64,000 nucleotides of DNA from Burkholderia gladioli (lineage in GTDB: Bacteria; Pseudomonadota; Gammaproteobacteria; Burkholderiales; Burkholderiaceae): contig NZ_CP009323.1 in NCBI RefSeq assembly GCF_000959725.1, positions 2,232,001-2,296,000 of the forward strand. Reading direction: 5' to 3'. The translations under genes were made by a program, and so were the position numbers. Numbering within the stretch: position 1 is the stretch's first letter; every line of letters starts with the position of its first letter. Positions 12,158-22,189 of this stretch are shown piece after piece. The notes under the pieces were generated by a model, which made no database searches, was not told the origin of the DNA, and worked only from the letters and a program-made list of their open reading frames with translations.

Positions 12158-12840
12158 GAAGGTTGGAATAGATCGAGGATGCGCCAGCCCTGCTCGCGGG
12201 CATGCGTGCGCAGCGTGTCGTCGGGGTTGGTCGCGACCGGGTCGGTGACTTTCGCGAGCAGCGGGATGTCGTTGTGCGAGTCGCTGTAGAAGTAGCTGCG
12301 CTCGAAATCGGCCAGGCTCTTGCCGAGCGAGGCGAGCCAGGCCTCGGTGCGCGCGATCTTGCCCTCGCGGAAGCTCGGCACGCCGGTGGCACGGCCGGTG
12401 AGGTCGGAGGCCGGATGGCCGTCGACCGTCTCGACCTCGCAGGCGATCAGGGTCTCGACGCCGAAGGCATCGGCGATCGGGCGCGTCACGAAGGCATTGG
12501 TGGCGGTGACGATGCAGCAGAGATCGCCCGCCTCGCGATGCCGGCGCACCAGCTCGAGCGCGGCCGGCAGCATCGCCGGGCGGATCACTTCCTGCATGTA
12601 CTGCTCGTGCCAGGCGTCGAGTTGCGCGCGCGGGTGCCTGGCCAGCGGCGCCAGCGCGGCGGCCAGATAGGCGTGGATGTCGAGCGTGCCGGCCTTGTAG
12701 TCGGCGTAGAAACGGTCGTTCTGACGCTTGAAGCTTTCCGCGTCGACGAGACCGAGCTTGATCATGAAGCGACCCCATTCGTGGTCGCTGTCGGTCGGGA
12801 TCAAGGTGTGATCGAGGTCAAAGAGTGCCAGATTTGTCAT
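12154..12840 (-). CDS. HAD-superfamily subfamily IB phosphatase
   Basis: This is a 228-residue soluble hydrolase of the SerB-like HAD-IB group. The nucleophile motif is FDLDHTLIPTDSDHEW. Motif II is IVTATNAFV, motif III lies around REGKIARTEAW, and motif IV is SYFYSDSHNDIPLL. Members of this group act on phosphoserine, phosphoethanolamine or histidinol phosphate, but nothing here settles the substrate. It is translationally coupled to pcnB downstream and lies 21 nt downstream of hda, an arrangement I recall from other Burkholderia. Confidence 0.85.
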   Translation of the reverse strand: MTNLALFDLDHTLIPTDSDHEWGRFMIKLGLVDAESFKRQNDRFYADYKAGTLDIHAYLAAALAPLARHPRAQLDAWHEQYMQEVIRPAMLPAALELVRRHREAGDLCCIVTATNAFVTRPIADAFGVETLIACEVETVDGHPASDLTGRATGVPSFREGKIARTEAWLASLGKSLADFERSYFYSDSHNDIPLLAKVTDPVATNPDDTLRTHAREQGWRILDLFQPS

Positions 12841-12861
12841 GGAGGGGCATTTTACTTGAAG

Positions 12862-13587
12862 CTACTTGATCTGGCCGGAACCGCCCGCCTCGCGCTCCAG
12901 CGTGGCCAGCAGCGTGCGCAGCAGCGGCAGCGTGACGGCGCGTTTCTGTTCGAGCGAGAAGCGGTCGAGCGCGTCGAGCAGGGCCATCAGGCTCGGCATG
13001 TCGCGCCGGTAGTGCGTGAGCAGGTAGGCGGGCACGTCGTCTGCGATGGCGATGCCGCGGTCGCGCGCGGCGCGCTTGAAGACCGCCGCCTTGTCGGCGT
13101 CGGACAGCGGCGCGAGATGGAACACCAAGCCCCAGCCCAGGCGCGTGCGCAGGTCCTCGCGCACGTCGAGCGCGAGCGGCGCGGCCGGCCCCGCGCCGAC
13201 GAAGGCGCTGGACGGGTGGGCGCGCACCTCGTTGAACAGGTTGAACAGGGCGATCTGCTGGTTGTCGCTCATCGCGTCGATGTCGTCGACGGCGTACAGC
13301 GAGACGCGCGGGTCGAAGGCGATCGCGCCGAGCGGGCTTTGCGGCGTCAGGTAGCGCGCGCTGCCGTAGGAGGTGTCGTAGACCAGCGCCTGCAGCAGGT
13401 GGCTGCGGCCGCTGCCGGCCTCGCCCCACACATAGAAGGAGCGGTCGGCCACCGGGCCCGCCGCGAGCGCCAGATCGAGCCGGCGCAGCCGCGAGACGAG
13501 CTCGTCGTTGGCCCCGATGGTGAAGTTCTCGAAGGTACGCGGCGGCGGGGTGCCGAGGTCGAGCGTCAGTTGACGGGTGGCGGTCAC
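12862..13587 (-). CDS. hda: DnaA regulatory inactivator Hda
   Basis: This 241-residue DnaA-like AAA protein lacks a DNA-binding domain. With the beta clamp it stimulates ATP hydrolysis by DnaA and so limits re-initiation. The N-terminus RQLTLDLG carries the expected clamp-binding motif (QL-LDL). The P-loop is the Hda variant GEAGSGRSHLLQAL, and Walker B is LYAVDDIDAM. The Arg-finger region and C-terminal lid are present. The GTG at 13587 gives the family N-terminus. The 369-nt gap to purM (13588-13956) separates it from that divergent gene. Confidence 0.93.
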   Translation of the reverse strand: MTATRQLTLDLGTPPPRTFENFTIGANDELVSRLRRLDLALAAGPVADRSFYVWGEAGSGRSHLLQALVYDTSYGSARYLTPQSPLGAIAFDPRVSLYAVDDIDAMSDNQQIALFNLFNEVRAHPSSAFVGAGPAAPLALDVREDLRTRLGWGLVFHLAPLSDADKAAVFKRAARDRGIAIADDVPAYLLTHYRRDMPSLMALLDALDRFSLEQKRAVTLPLLRTLLATLEREAGGSGQIK

Positions 13588-13918
13588 GATGCGGGGCGGT
13601 TGAGGTCGGGCTCGCGCCGTGCGGCGGCAGGCAGGGGGAAGCGCTCGGGGCCGTGGCGCCGCGCGGCTGTCGTGGCGGCCCAACGTCGGGCGGGCCGGGC
13701 GGGTGCCGGGCGACGGCGGCAGGCACGTGCCGGGCTTCGTTTCGCGGCCGCGTCCGTCGTCGTCGACATGCCGCCGGCATGGGCCGGCCCTGGCTGGCGC
13801 GGCATCGCGCCGGTGCTGGCCGGCGGCCGCGCGAACGGCGATGAAAACGGGGACGATTCGGACACGATGGTTTCCGTCGAAAGATCGGCGCGGGAATTCG
13901 GCCGGGCGTCCGGCTTCG

Positions 13919-13937
13919 GGTAAAATCGCATTTTACC
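13919..13937. promoter_or_regulatory. Inverted repeat over a TAAAAT -10-like box before purM
   Basis: GGTAAAAT-CGC-ATTTTACC is a perfect 8-bp inverted repeat with a 3-nt centre. It ends 19 nt before the purM ATG, and the left arm contains a TAAAAT hexamer. It could be the promoter -10, an operator or a leader hairpin. It is the only AT-rich palindrome in the 369-nt hda-purM gap, where I see no other feature. Confidence 0.45.
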
Positions 13938-13956
13938 GACCTTCTCGCATTCCCCC

Positions 13957-15012
<1,056 letters not shown>

Positions 15013-15082
15013 GGTAAGGGAAGGACAAACCGGGCGGCGCGTGTCGGCGCCGCCGATCGTCCAGCCACCCGGCAGGAATACG

Positions 15083-15115
15083 AAGGGCCGCGATTTCGAA
15101 TCGCGGCCCTTTTCA
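15083..15115 (+). terminator. Rho-independent terminator of purM
   Basis: A 13-bp perfect stem (AAGGGCCGCGATT, 15083-15095, with 15099-15111) and a 3-nt loop are followed by a short T-run (CCTTTTC). It stands between the convergent purM and miaA. Confidence 0.88.
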
Positions 15116-15147
15116 TTTGGCGCAGCGCATCGAGGTGATCGAGGCGG

Positions 15148-16116
15148 CTAGCCGGCGTTCGCCTCCAGCACGCGCTCGAGCGCGGCCACCGCGCGCGCCG
15201 GCGCATCCTCGGCGCAGCAGTCGACCACCACCCGCTCCGGCATCGAGCGCAGCCAGGTGAGCTGCCGCTTGCAGAGCTGGCGCGTCGCGAATACGCCCTT
15301 GTCGCGCATGGTCGCGTGGTCGGTCGCGCCGTCCAGGTATTCCCAGGCCTGCCGGTAGCCGACGCAGCGCATCGAGGGCAGGCCCAGGTGCAGGTCCTCG
15401 CGGCGGCGCAGCCGTTCCACCTCGTCGATGAACCCGGCCGCGAGCATCGCGTCGAAGCGCGTGGCGATGCGCGCGTGCAGCACCGCCCGGTCCGACGGTT
15501 CGAGCGCCACCGGCACGAAACGGTAGCGAGCGGCCGCCGCGTCCTCGCGCGGCGCCGCCAGCAGCGCCGACATCGGCTGCCCGCTCAGCATGAACACCTC
15601 GAGCGCGCGCTGGATGCGCTGCGCGTCGTTCGGCGCGAGCCGCGCGGCGGTGGCCGCGTCGACCCCGGCGAGCCGCGCATGCAGCGCCGGCCAGCCCTCG
15701 CGCGCGGCGTCCTCGTCGAGTCGCGCGCGCAGTTCGGGATCGGCGGCCGGCAGGGCGTTGAGCCCTTGCGTGAGCGCCTTGTAGTAGAGCATGGTGCCGC
15801 CCGCCAGCAGCGGGATGCGCCCGCGCGCGATGATCTCCTCGACCAGGCGCAGCGTGTCGGCACGGAATTCGGCTGCCGAATAAGCGGCGGCCGGGTCGAT
15901 GATGTCGATCAGGTGGTGCGGCACGCGCTCGCGTTCCTCGCGGCTGGGCTTGGCGGTGCCGATGTCCATGCCGCGATAGACCAGGGCCGAGTCGACGCTG
16001 ACGATCTCGATCGGCAGGCGCTCGGCCAGCGCCAGCGCCGCGGCGGTCTTGCCCGAGGCGGTCGGGCCCAGCAAGCACGCCACCGTGAGCGGCGCGCGAC
16101 GGTTCGTCATGCTCAT
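15148..16116 (-). CDS. miaA: tRNA dimethylallyltransferase MiaA
   Basis: This 322-residue enzyme adds a dimethylallyl group to A37 of tRNAs that read UNN codons. The P-loop is [14 protein letters not shown]. The [16 protein letters not shown] and [15 protein letters not shown] motifs are characteristic, as is the C-terminal [11 protein letters not shown] tRNA-binding region. The ATG at 16116 overlaps the mutL stop (ATGA), so the pair is coupled, as in many proteobacteria. A further ATG six nt downstream (16110) is also possible. Confidence 0.97.
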   Translation of the reverse strand: MSMTNRRAPLTVACLLGPTASGKTAAALALAERLPIEIVSVDSALVYRGMDIGTAKPSREERERVPHHLIDIIDPAAAYSAAEFRADTLRLVEEIIARGRIPLLAGGTMLYYKALTQGLNALPAADPELRARLDEDAAREGWPALHARLAGVDAATAARLAPNDAQRIQRALEVFMLSGQPMSALLAAPREDAAAARYRFVPVALEPSDRAVLHARIATRFDAMLAAGFIDEVERLRRREDLHLGLPSMRCVGYRQAWEYLDGATDHATMRDKGVFATRQLCKRQLTWLRSMPERVVVDCCAEDAPARAVAALERVLEANAG

Positions 16117-18239
16117 TGTCCGCGCATGAACAGGCGGTCGAGATCGCCGAGCGTGAGTTGGTACCAGGTCGGGCGGCCGTGGTTGCACTGGTCGGCGCGT
16201 TCGGTCGCCTCCATCTGGCGCAGCAGCGCGTTCATCTCGTCGAGCGTGAGACGCCGGTTCGCGCGCACCGCGTGATGGCAGGCCAGCGTGCCCAGCAGTT
16301 CGTGCTGGCGCTCGGTCAGCACGCGCGAGCCGCCGAATTCGTGCAGGTCGGCCAGGATCGCGCGCGCCAGCGTCGGCAGGTCGGCATCCTTCAGGAGGGC
16401 CGGCACGGCGCGGATCGCCAGCGTGGTGGGTGAGAGCATCGCCAGGTCGAAGCCGAGCGCGTCGAGCGTCTCGCGCTCCTCGTCGGCGGTGCCGATCTCG
16501 ACCGGCGTGGCCGTGATCGTCACCGGCAGCAGCAGCGACTGCACCGCGATGCTGCGGTTGGCCAGCGCGGTCTTGAACTGCTCGTAGAGGATCCGCTCGT
16601 GCGCCGCGTGCATGTCGACGATCACCAGGCCCTGCGCGTTCTGCGCCAGCACGTAGATGCCGTGGACCTGGCCGAGCGCGAAGCCGAGCGGCTGCTGGTC
16701 GTGCGCGCCGTCGGCGGGCAGGCTGCCCGGCGTCGCGCCGAACGGTGCCGGGGCCGGCTCGGCCACGCTCGCGCCCGCGCTGCCATCGCCGGCCTGGCCG
16801 TCCTTGCGACCGAACAGCGCGTCGTAGAGCGCGAGCGGCTGCGCGACGGGCAGGGTGCCTTGCGTCATGCGCGACTGGCGCATCCAGGTGTTGCCGGATA
16901 CGGGGCGGGCGCTGCCGCCACCAGCACCTCCACCGCCGAAACCACCGCTGCTGGAGGCCCCAGCGCCGAAGCGGGAGGCGCCAAAGCCGCCCGAGGCGCC
17001 GCCGCCGAAGCCGCCCGCGCCGTCGGCCGATGCCGTGCCGCCAGCCTCGCTGCCCGCCTCGCCGCCTTCCGAGCCGGCGCCCGCGCCGAGCGGCGTGCGC
17101 TCGAACGAGGCCGGGCTGCCCGGCTGGGCCGGCGCGAGGTGCGCGGCGTGCCCGCCCGCGGTGGTTTCCGGCGAGGCACCGGCGTGCCGCGCCAGCGCGC
17201 GCTGCACGGCATGGAACACATACTGGTGGATCGAGCGCGAATCGCGGAAACGCACCTCGATCTTCGAAGGATGCACGTTCACGTCGACCGCCTCGGGCGG
17301 CAGGTCGAGGAACAGCACGTAGGACGGGTAGCGATCGCCGTGCAGCACGTCCTCGTAGGCGGCGCGCACCGCGTGAGTCAGCAGCTTGTCGCGCACGAAG
17401 CGGCCGTTGACGAAGAAATATTGCTGGTCGGCGCGGCCGCGGCTGGCGGTCGGCAGGCCCGCGCAGCCGTAGACGGCCAGCGGCCCGGCGCGCTCGTCGA
17501 GCGGCAGGTGGGCGGTGGCGAAACCCTCGCCGAGGATCTTCGAGACACGCACCGCCGGCTCGCTGGCGTTCCAGTGCTCGACGGCACGGCCGTTGTGCAG
17601 CACCGAGATCGCCACCTCGGGCCGCGCCAGCGCCGCGCGGCGGATCATTTCCAGGCAGTGGCCGAATTCGGTCTGCTCGCTTTTCAGGAACTTTCGGCGC
17701 GCCGGCGTGTTGAAGTAGAGTTCGCGCACCTCGATGGTGGTGCCGCGCGTGCCGGCCGCGGGCGAGAGCGCGCCCGTATCGGCGTCGATGCGGGTGGCGT
17801 GCGCGGCGTCCTCGGTGCGGCTGGTGATCGACATCTCGGCGACCGAGGCGATCGAGGCCAGCGCCTCGCCGCGAAAGCCCAGCGTGGCGACCGACTCGAG
17901 CTCGTGCAGCGAGCGGATCTTGCTGGTGGCATGGCGCATCAGCGCGAGCGGCAGTTCGTCGGCGGGAATCCCGCAGCCGTCGTCGGTGATCGAGATTCGT
18001 TTGACGCCGCCCTCCTCGAGCACGATGCGCAGGCTGCCGGCGCCGGCGTCGATCGCGTTCTCCAGCAGCTCCTTGACCACGGAGGCGGGGCGCTCGACCA
18101 CCTCGCCGGCCGCGATCTGGCTGATCAACTGGTCGGGCAGCGGCTGGATCGCGCGCAGCGGGCGCGGGCTGGAGGCGGGCGCGGCGGCGGGCTCGGCAGC
18201 GCTGGCGTCGTCGGCGGCGGAATCGGTGAATTCGGACAT
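16113..18239 (-). CDS. mutL: DNA mismatch repair protein MutL (endonuclease type)
   Basis: This 708-residue protein couples mismatch recognition by MutS to strand incision. The GHKL ATPase domain is clear ([32 protein letters not shown]). Between about residues 360 and 455 lies a linker very rich in Gly/Ala/Ser, partly made of short GGFG-like repeats. The C-terminal domain has D(M)[10 protein letters not shown] at about 542-553, the DMHA(x2)E(x4)E metal motif of endonuclease-active MutL, and CNHGRPT near the end. A nicking MutL fits a lineage without MutH. The start is the ATG at 18239 (MSEFTD). Confidence 0.96.
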   Translation of the reverse strand: MSEFTDSAADDASAAEPAAAPASSPRPLRAIQPLPDQLISQIAAGEVVERPASVVKELLENAIDAGAGSLRIVLEEGGVKRISITDDGCGIPADELPLALMRHATSKIRSLHELESVATLGFRGEALASIASVAEMSITSRTEDAAHATRIDADTGALSPAAGTRGTTIEVRELYFNTPARRKFLKSEQTEFGHCLEMIRRAALARPEVAISVLHNGRAVEHWNASEPAVRVSKILGEGFATAHLPLDERAGPLAVYGCAGLPTASRGRADQQYFFVNGRFVRDKLLTHAVRAAYEDVLHGDRYPSYVLFLDLPPEAVDVNVHPSKIEVRFRDSRSIHQYVFHAVQRALARHAGASPETTAGGHAAHLAPAQPGSPASFERTPLGAGAGSEGGEAGSEAGGTASADGAGGFGGGASGGFGASRFGAGASSSGGFGGGGAGGGSARPVSGNTWMRQSRMTQGTLPVAQPLALYDALFGRKDGQAGDGSAGASVAEPAPAPFGATPGSLPADGAHDQQPLGFALGQVHGIYVLAQNAQGLVIVDMHAAHERILYEQFKTALANRSIAVQSLLLPVTITATPVEIGTADEERETLDALGFDLAMLSPTTLAIRAVPALLKDADLPTLARAILADLHEFGGSRVLTERQHELLGTLACHHAVRANRRLTLDEMNALLRQMEATERADQCNHGRPTWYQLTLGDLDRLFMRGQ

Positions 18240-18393
18240 GCCGCGATTATAACGAGGCTGTCGCCGCCGCACCGGGCGCCGCCACCGGGGGCTTTTTTCA
18301 CGGAACCCTCAGGTTCTTTCGGTATCATTCCGCGGTCGCGCCGCAGCCCGGCGCCATCGTTCCCGTCATGTCTCGAAATCGAAGGAAACGCAT

Positions 18394-19077
18394 TTGGATA
18401 CGCTGATTCACTTCTTCGGTCTGGTTCTGCACATCGATGCGTTCCTCGGCCAGTTCATCCGGCAATACGGTGCCTGGGTGTACCTGGTGCTGTTCCTGAT
18501 CGTGTTCTGCGAAACCGGCCTGGTGATCCTGCCCTTCCTGCCCGGCGATTCGCTGCTGTTCATCGCGGGCGCCTTCGCGGCCTCGGGCGAAATGAGCCTG
18601 GCGGGGCTGATCGTGCTGTTGCTGGTGGCGGCCACCGCCGGCAATACCGTGAACTACCTGATCGGCCGCGCGATCGGGCCCAAGGTGTTCGATACGCACA
18701 TCCCGGTGCTGGAGCGCTTCCTCGATCGCGCCGCGCTGCAGAAGACCCATGATTTCTACGAGCGCCACGGCGGCAAGACCCTGGTGCTGGCGCGCTTCAT
18801 CCCGGTGGTGCGGACCTTCGCGCCCTTCGTGGCCGGCGTGTCGATGATGCGTTTCGCGCGCTTCCAGTTCTTCAACGTGGCGGGCGCGCTGCTGTGGGTG
18901 CTGCTGCTGGTCCTGCTCGGCTACTTCTTCGGCAACATTCCCTTCATCCGCCAGTACCTGAACGTGATCGTGCTGGTGGGGATCGGCGCGGCGGCCGTGC
19001 CGGTGCTGATCGGCGGGGTCTGGAAGCTGCTGCGCGGCCGCTCGGGCGCGCAGCGCGCGGGCGGCGGCCGCGGCTGA
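18394..19077 (+). CDS. DedA-family inner membrane protein
   Basis: This 227-residue hydrophobic protein has several membrane segments. The family signature is present: FCETGLVILPFLPGDSLLFIAGA near residues 45-65, and GGKTLVLARFIPVVRTFAPFVAG in the middle. The re-entrant Gly/Pro/Asp and RFxPxxR motifs are those of the DedA/VTT superfamily, linked to undecaprenyl-phosphate or phospholipid flipping and membrane homeostasis. The start is TTG at 18394, preceded by GAAGGAAA. No better in-frame start exists upstream. Confidence 0.92.
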   Translation: MDTLIHFFGLVLHIDAFLGQFIRQYGAWVYLVLFLIVFCETGLVILPFLPGDSLLFIAGAFAASGEMSLAGLIVLLLVAATAGNTVNYLIGRAIGPKVFDTHIPVLERFLDRAALQKTHDFYERHGGKTLVLARFIPVVRTFAPFVAGVSMMRFARFQFFNVAGALLWVLLLVLLGYFFGNIPFIRQYLNVIVLVGIGAAAVPVLIGGVWKLLRGRSGAQRAGGGRG

Positions 19078-19127
19078 GCCACCGCCCGTCAGCCGGGCCC
19101 CGGCGGCCCGCGGCGGCGGTACTCGAA

Positions 19128-19165
19128 ACAACGCCCGCTCGTGGATCGAGCGGGCGTTGTCGTTT
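19128..19165. terminator. Hairpin terminator between dedA-like and mscS-like genes
   Basis: A 14-bp perfect stem (ACAACGCCCGCTCG, 19128-19141, with 19147-19160) with a 5-nt loop lies between convergent genes. T-runs on both sides are short (CGTTT and TTTCG), so it is probably a moderate bidirectional terminator. Confidence 0.8.
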
Positions 19166-19185
19166 CCGCGGCGCCGCGGCGGGTT

Positions 19186-20001
19186 TCAGCCCGCCGTGCG
19201 CTGGATGGTCGGCGTTTCCGGCGTCGGGTAGCCGGCCTCGCGGAAGGTCTCGATGATCACGCGATGCGCGTCGCAATAGACCTGCCAGTAGGTGGCGGGC
19301 GGCGTGTTGGGACGCACGAACAGCAGCGGGCCCTCGGGGGTGAGCTGCAGGATGCCGATGTCGGGCGCGGGCGCCGACATCACGTTCGGGATCGCGGTGA
19401 TTGCCGCGCGCAGCTTTGCGATCGCCTCGACCGGATCGACGCCGTTGGCGATCTTGGCGGTCAGGTCCACGCGCCGATGCGGCGTCGCGCTGTAGTTGGC
19501 GATGTTGTCCGAGAAGATCTTGTTGTTGCCGACGATGGTCACCACGTTGTCGCCGGTCAGGATGGTGGTGCTGAACAGGCCCAGCTCCTTGACGGTGCCT
19601 GTCACGCCGGCCGCCGCGATCGAGTCGCCGACCTTGAACGGGCGCAGCACCTGCAGGAACACGCCGGCCGCGAAGTGGGCCAGCAGGCCGCCCCAGGCGG
19701 TGCCGACCGCCAGGCCGATGCCGGCCAGCAGCGCCGCGAAGGAAGTGGTCTGCACGCCGAACACCTGCAGGATCGCGAGGATCAGCACGATCGTCAGCAG
19801 CACGCTGACCACCGAGGAGAGGTAGTAGGCGAGCGTGGTGTCGACCTTGCCGCTGCGCTGCACGAGCCGGCTCAGCAGGCGCGTGGCGAGGCGGATCAAC
19901 CAGCGGCCGACGATCCACAGCGCGATCGCGGCGATCACCTTGAGGCCGAAGTCGAGGCCGCGCGTCATCAGGAACTGCTGAGCGGTTGCGAGATCCAGCA
20001 T
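19186..20001 (-). CDS. MscS-family small-conductance mechanosensitive channel
   Basis: This 271-residue inner membrane protein has three N-terminal membrane helices. TM3 carries the Gly/Ala-rich pore packing motif LLAGIGLAVGTAWGGLLAHFAAG, followed by the beta domain (VGDSIAAAGVTGTVKELGLFSTTILT) and a C-terminal alpha-beta domain. It would open under osmotic downshock to release solutes. The ATG at 20001 has a good upstream GGAG, and the frame extends upstream without support. The size matches E. coli MscS (about 286 aa). Confidence 0.92.
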   Translation of the reverse strand: MLDLATAQQFLMTRGLDFGLKVIAAIALWIVGRWLIRLATRLLSRLVQRSGKVDTTLAYYLSSVVSVLLTIVLILAILQVFGVQTTSFAALLAGIGLAVGTAWGGLLAHFAAGVFLQVLRPFKVGDSIAAAGVTGTVKELGLFSTTILTGDNVVTIVGNNKIFSDNIANYSATPHRRVDLTAKIANGVDPVEAIAKLRAAITAIPNVMSAPAPDIGILQLTPEGPLLFVRPNTPPATYWQVYCDAHRVIIETFREAGYPTPETPTIQRTAG

Positions 20002-20128
20002 GGGTTCTCCGAGAGGGAAATAGGGGCGCGACATGCGCCGGGCCGGCCTTTATACCTTGCCCGGCGCGCACGCGGCAAGCCGGCCACGCCATCTCGCGCG
20101 GGCCGGCGCCAGCACCGCGCATGCCGCT

Positions 20129-20998
20129 TCAGCCGCGGTGGAAGTGATTGCCGTTGTTGCCGTTGCGCGGCGCGCGCGGCACGAAGGGGAACTGCGCGAC
20201 CTCGCCGTGGCGCGAGACGATCGCGGTGCTTTCGGGAATCTCCTCCCAGGCGTCGGGCAGGTCGACCAGCGGCTCGGAGAGCACCAGGAAGCCGTCGTCG
20301 CCGACCGCGGCGATGCGCGGATCGTCGGGATAGAGCTCGTGCAGATGGCGAAACGAGGTGCTGTGAAATAGCGTGCGCGACTGGTGCTCGCTGGAGTAGC
20401 GCACCGCTACCACCTGCTCGCCGTCGGTGGCGCAGACGGTCATGTTGATCGGCTGCGCCACGCCGTGCCGTGCCGCGGTTTCCTCGATGAGGCCGGCCAT
20501 CCGCTCCAGCGCCGGCAGAGGCGTGTGTTCAAGCCCGAAGGTCAGCGCCAGGTGGAACATCACTTCGGAGTCCGTCGAGCCCTCGACCGAGGGGAACAGC
20601 GCGGGATCGATGCGCATCATCAGGTCGTGGCGCAGCCGGTGGTAGCGCCGGATCAGGCCGTTGTGGACGAACAGCCAGCGACCGTGGCGGAACGGGTGGC
20701 AGTTGCTTTCCTGGATCGGCGTGTCGGTGGCGGCGCGGATATGCGCGACGAAGTGCGGCGAGTGGATCGCGCGGGCGGCCTCGCGCAGGTTGCGGTCGTT
20801 CCAGGCGGGGTGGACCGAGCGGTAGCGGAACGGGATCTCGTCCGGGCGTCCGTACCAGCCGATGCCGAAGCCGTCTCCGTTGGTGGTGGTGGCGCCCAGG
20901 CGCGAGTGCAGGCTCTGGTCGATCAGCGAATGACGGGCGCGGAACAGGACGGTCTCGAGCGGGATCGGGTTGCCGGTGTAGGCTAGCCAGCGGCACAT
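20129..20998 (-). CDS. Class II glutamine amidotransferase (YafJ-like)
   Basis: This 289-residue protein begins MCRWLAYTG, so Cys2 becomes the N-terminal nucleophile of an Ntn-hydrolase after Met removal. Other family features are GDGFGIGWYG, HIRAATDTPIQESNCHPF and the oxyanion/glutamine-binding FVHNGLIRRY, then STDSEVMFHLAL. No synthase domain is attached, so the acceptor is unknown; it may work as a stand-alone glutaminase. The ATG at 20998 places the cysteine at position 2, which decides the start. Confidence 0.88.
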   Translation of the reverse strand: MCRWLAYTGNPIPLETVLFRARHSLIDQSLHSRLGATTTNGDGFGIGWYGRPDEIPFRYRSVHPAWNDRNLREAARAIHSPHFVAHIRAATDTPIQESNCHPFRHGRWLFVHNGLIRRYHRLRHDLMMRIDPALFPSVEGSTDSEVMFHLALTFGLEHTPLPALERMAGLIEETAARHGVAQPINMTVCATDGEQVVAVRYSSEHQSRTLFHSTSFRHLHELYPDDPRIAAVGDDGFLVLSEPLVDLPDAWEEIPESTAIVSRHGEVAQFPFVPRAPRNGNNGNHFHRG

Positions 20999-21083
20999 GG
21001 GATTCTTCCTGCATGACGCATTGCGTTCCAGACGGCGGGAGCGGCTCGACAACATTGCATGAGATCCGTTCCGCCGTGCCGCG

Positions 21084-21119
21084 GCGGACATCCTGTCTGA
21101 AACGAGACAGGACGTCCGC
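21084..21119 (-). terminator. Hairpin ending the leftward capsule operon
   Basis: A 15-bp stem with one mismatch (21084-21098 pairing with 21105-21119 across GAAACG) lies 6 nt past the stop of the methyltransferase gene. It lacks a T-run, so it may be a rho-assisted terminator or an mRNA 3'-end stabiliser. It also marks the left boundary of the capsule locus. Confidence 0.5.
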
Positions 21120-21125
21120 CTGGTA

Positions 21126-22061
21126 TCAGCGGCCGCGACGAATCACGAGGCCTGCCGAGGTCGTGACGAATCCTGCCAGCTTCAGGCGCAGATGGGGATT
21201 CGGGCTGTAGGGCGGCACGTCCACGTGAAAATCGAGAGCGGTGGCGGCCGGTCCGACGCGGATCGGCTGCACGTCATGGCCGCGTTCACGCATGCGTTCG
21301 ACGAAGGCTTCGAGATCGCGTCGACGATAGAGCACGGTTTCGTCGCTGGCTTCGACCGTATCGACGTCGGACGAAAGATTCAGTTCCGTGGTGTGGACCG
21401 CGATACCACCGATGCGCAGGCATTTCTCGACGCTGTTCATGACGAAATCGAGCCCGGCTTCCAGCGTACCCAGGTGCTCCAAGCAGCAGGACGACCAAGC
21501 GAAGTCGTAGCCAGAGAAACTCGAATCGATATCCTTCATGTTGCATTCGGTGAAGTTCACGCGTTCGCGGAACAGCGACTCAGGAATCCAGCCGAAATGC
21601 AGACGATCGAGCGGACGATAATTGTCGTGGTTCGCGAGCCAGCCGCCGGCCATCTTGATTGCTGCGGGCGCATCGGTCGCCAGCACGGCCGAGCCGAGCT
21701 GGGCGAAGGCCGACGGCAGTGGTTCCGCGTCGACACCGAAGCCGATGCCGCGGGTGCCGGGGCGCAGGATGTTTGCCTCCAGCAACTGGTGCAGGATGTA
21801 GATGTATTCCCACTGCTTGCGGTGCCATGTCGGCGTTTGATAGATGAGCTTGCAGAGCTGCGCGTAGCGCGGATGCGTGAAGTCGAGCGAGCTGACGTTC
21901 GTATAGGCCATGAACGGATCGCTCTCCAGCAGCGTGGGGCGCTCGAGCGAGGGCACGAGGATGCTTTCCCGAATCATTTCCTTGACGGCCGTGCGGGACA
22001 TTGCATTGGCTTCCAGCGCCGCGATGCGACGCTCGAGTTCTTCGTAGTGTGTCGTGCTCAT
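21126..22061 (-). CDS. Putative SAM-dependent class I methyltransferase of the capsule locus
   Basis: This 311-residue protein has a class I Rossmann arrangement: a Gly-rich motif I (GTRGIGFGVDAEPLP), an acidic loop (LATDAP), the post-motif FAWSSCCLEHLG and the GGIAVHTTELNL strand. A short N-terminal coiled-coil (SMTTHYEELERRIAALEAN-like, about residues 3-25) precedes it. The position at the end of the wcbB-wcbA-manC operon suggests a sugar O-methylation in capsule synthesis, but no acceptor can be named. The start at 22061 gives MSTTHYEE. Confidence 0.72.
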   Translation of the reverse strand: MSTTHYEELERRIAALEANAMSRTAVKEMIRESILVPSLERPTLLESDPFMAYTNVSSLDFTHPRYAQLCKLIYQTPTWHRKQWEYIYILHQLLEANILRPGTRGIGFGVDAEPLPSAFAQLGSAVLATDAPAAIKMAGGWLANHDNYRPLDRLHFGWIPESLFRERVNFTECNMKDIDSSFSGYDFAWSSCCLEHLGTLEAGLDFVMNSVEKCLRIGGIAVHTTELNLSSDVDTVEASDETVLYRRRDLEAFVERMRERGHDVQPIRVGPAATALDFHVDVPPYSPNPHLRLKLAGFVTTSAGLVIRRGR

Positions 22062-22189
22062 AATCTGCCTGGTTCGGTGGTGGGGGGACGAGCGCGGATG
22101 CGCGTTCACGATGTGTATGCAGGAATCCCGGCGTCATGTCGGTCGCCGCGCGCGAGCCCGGGCGGGCGGCTCGCGATGCGCCCGAGCGT

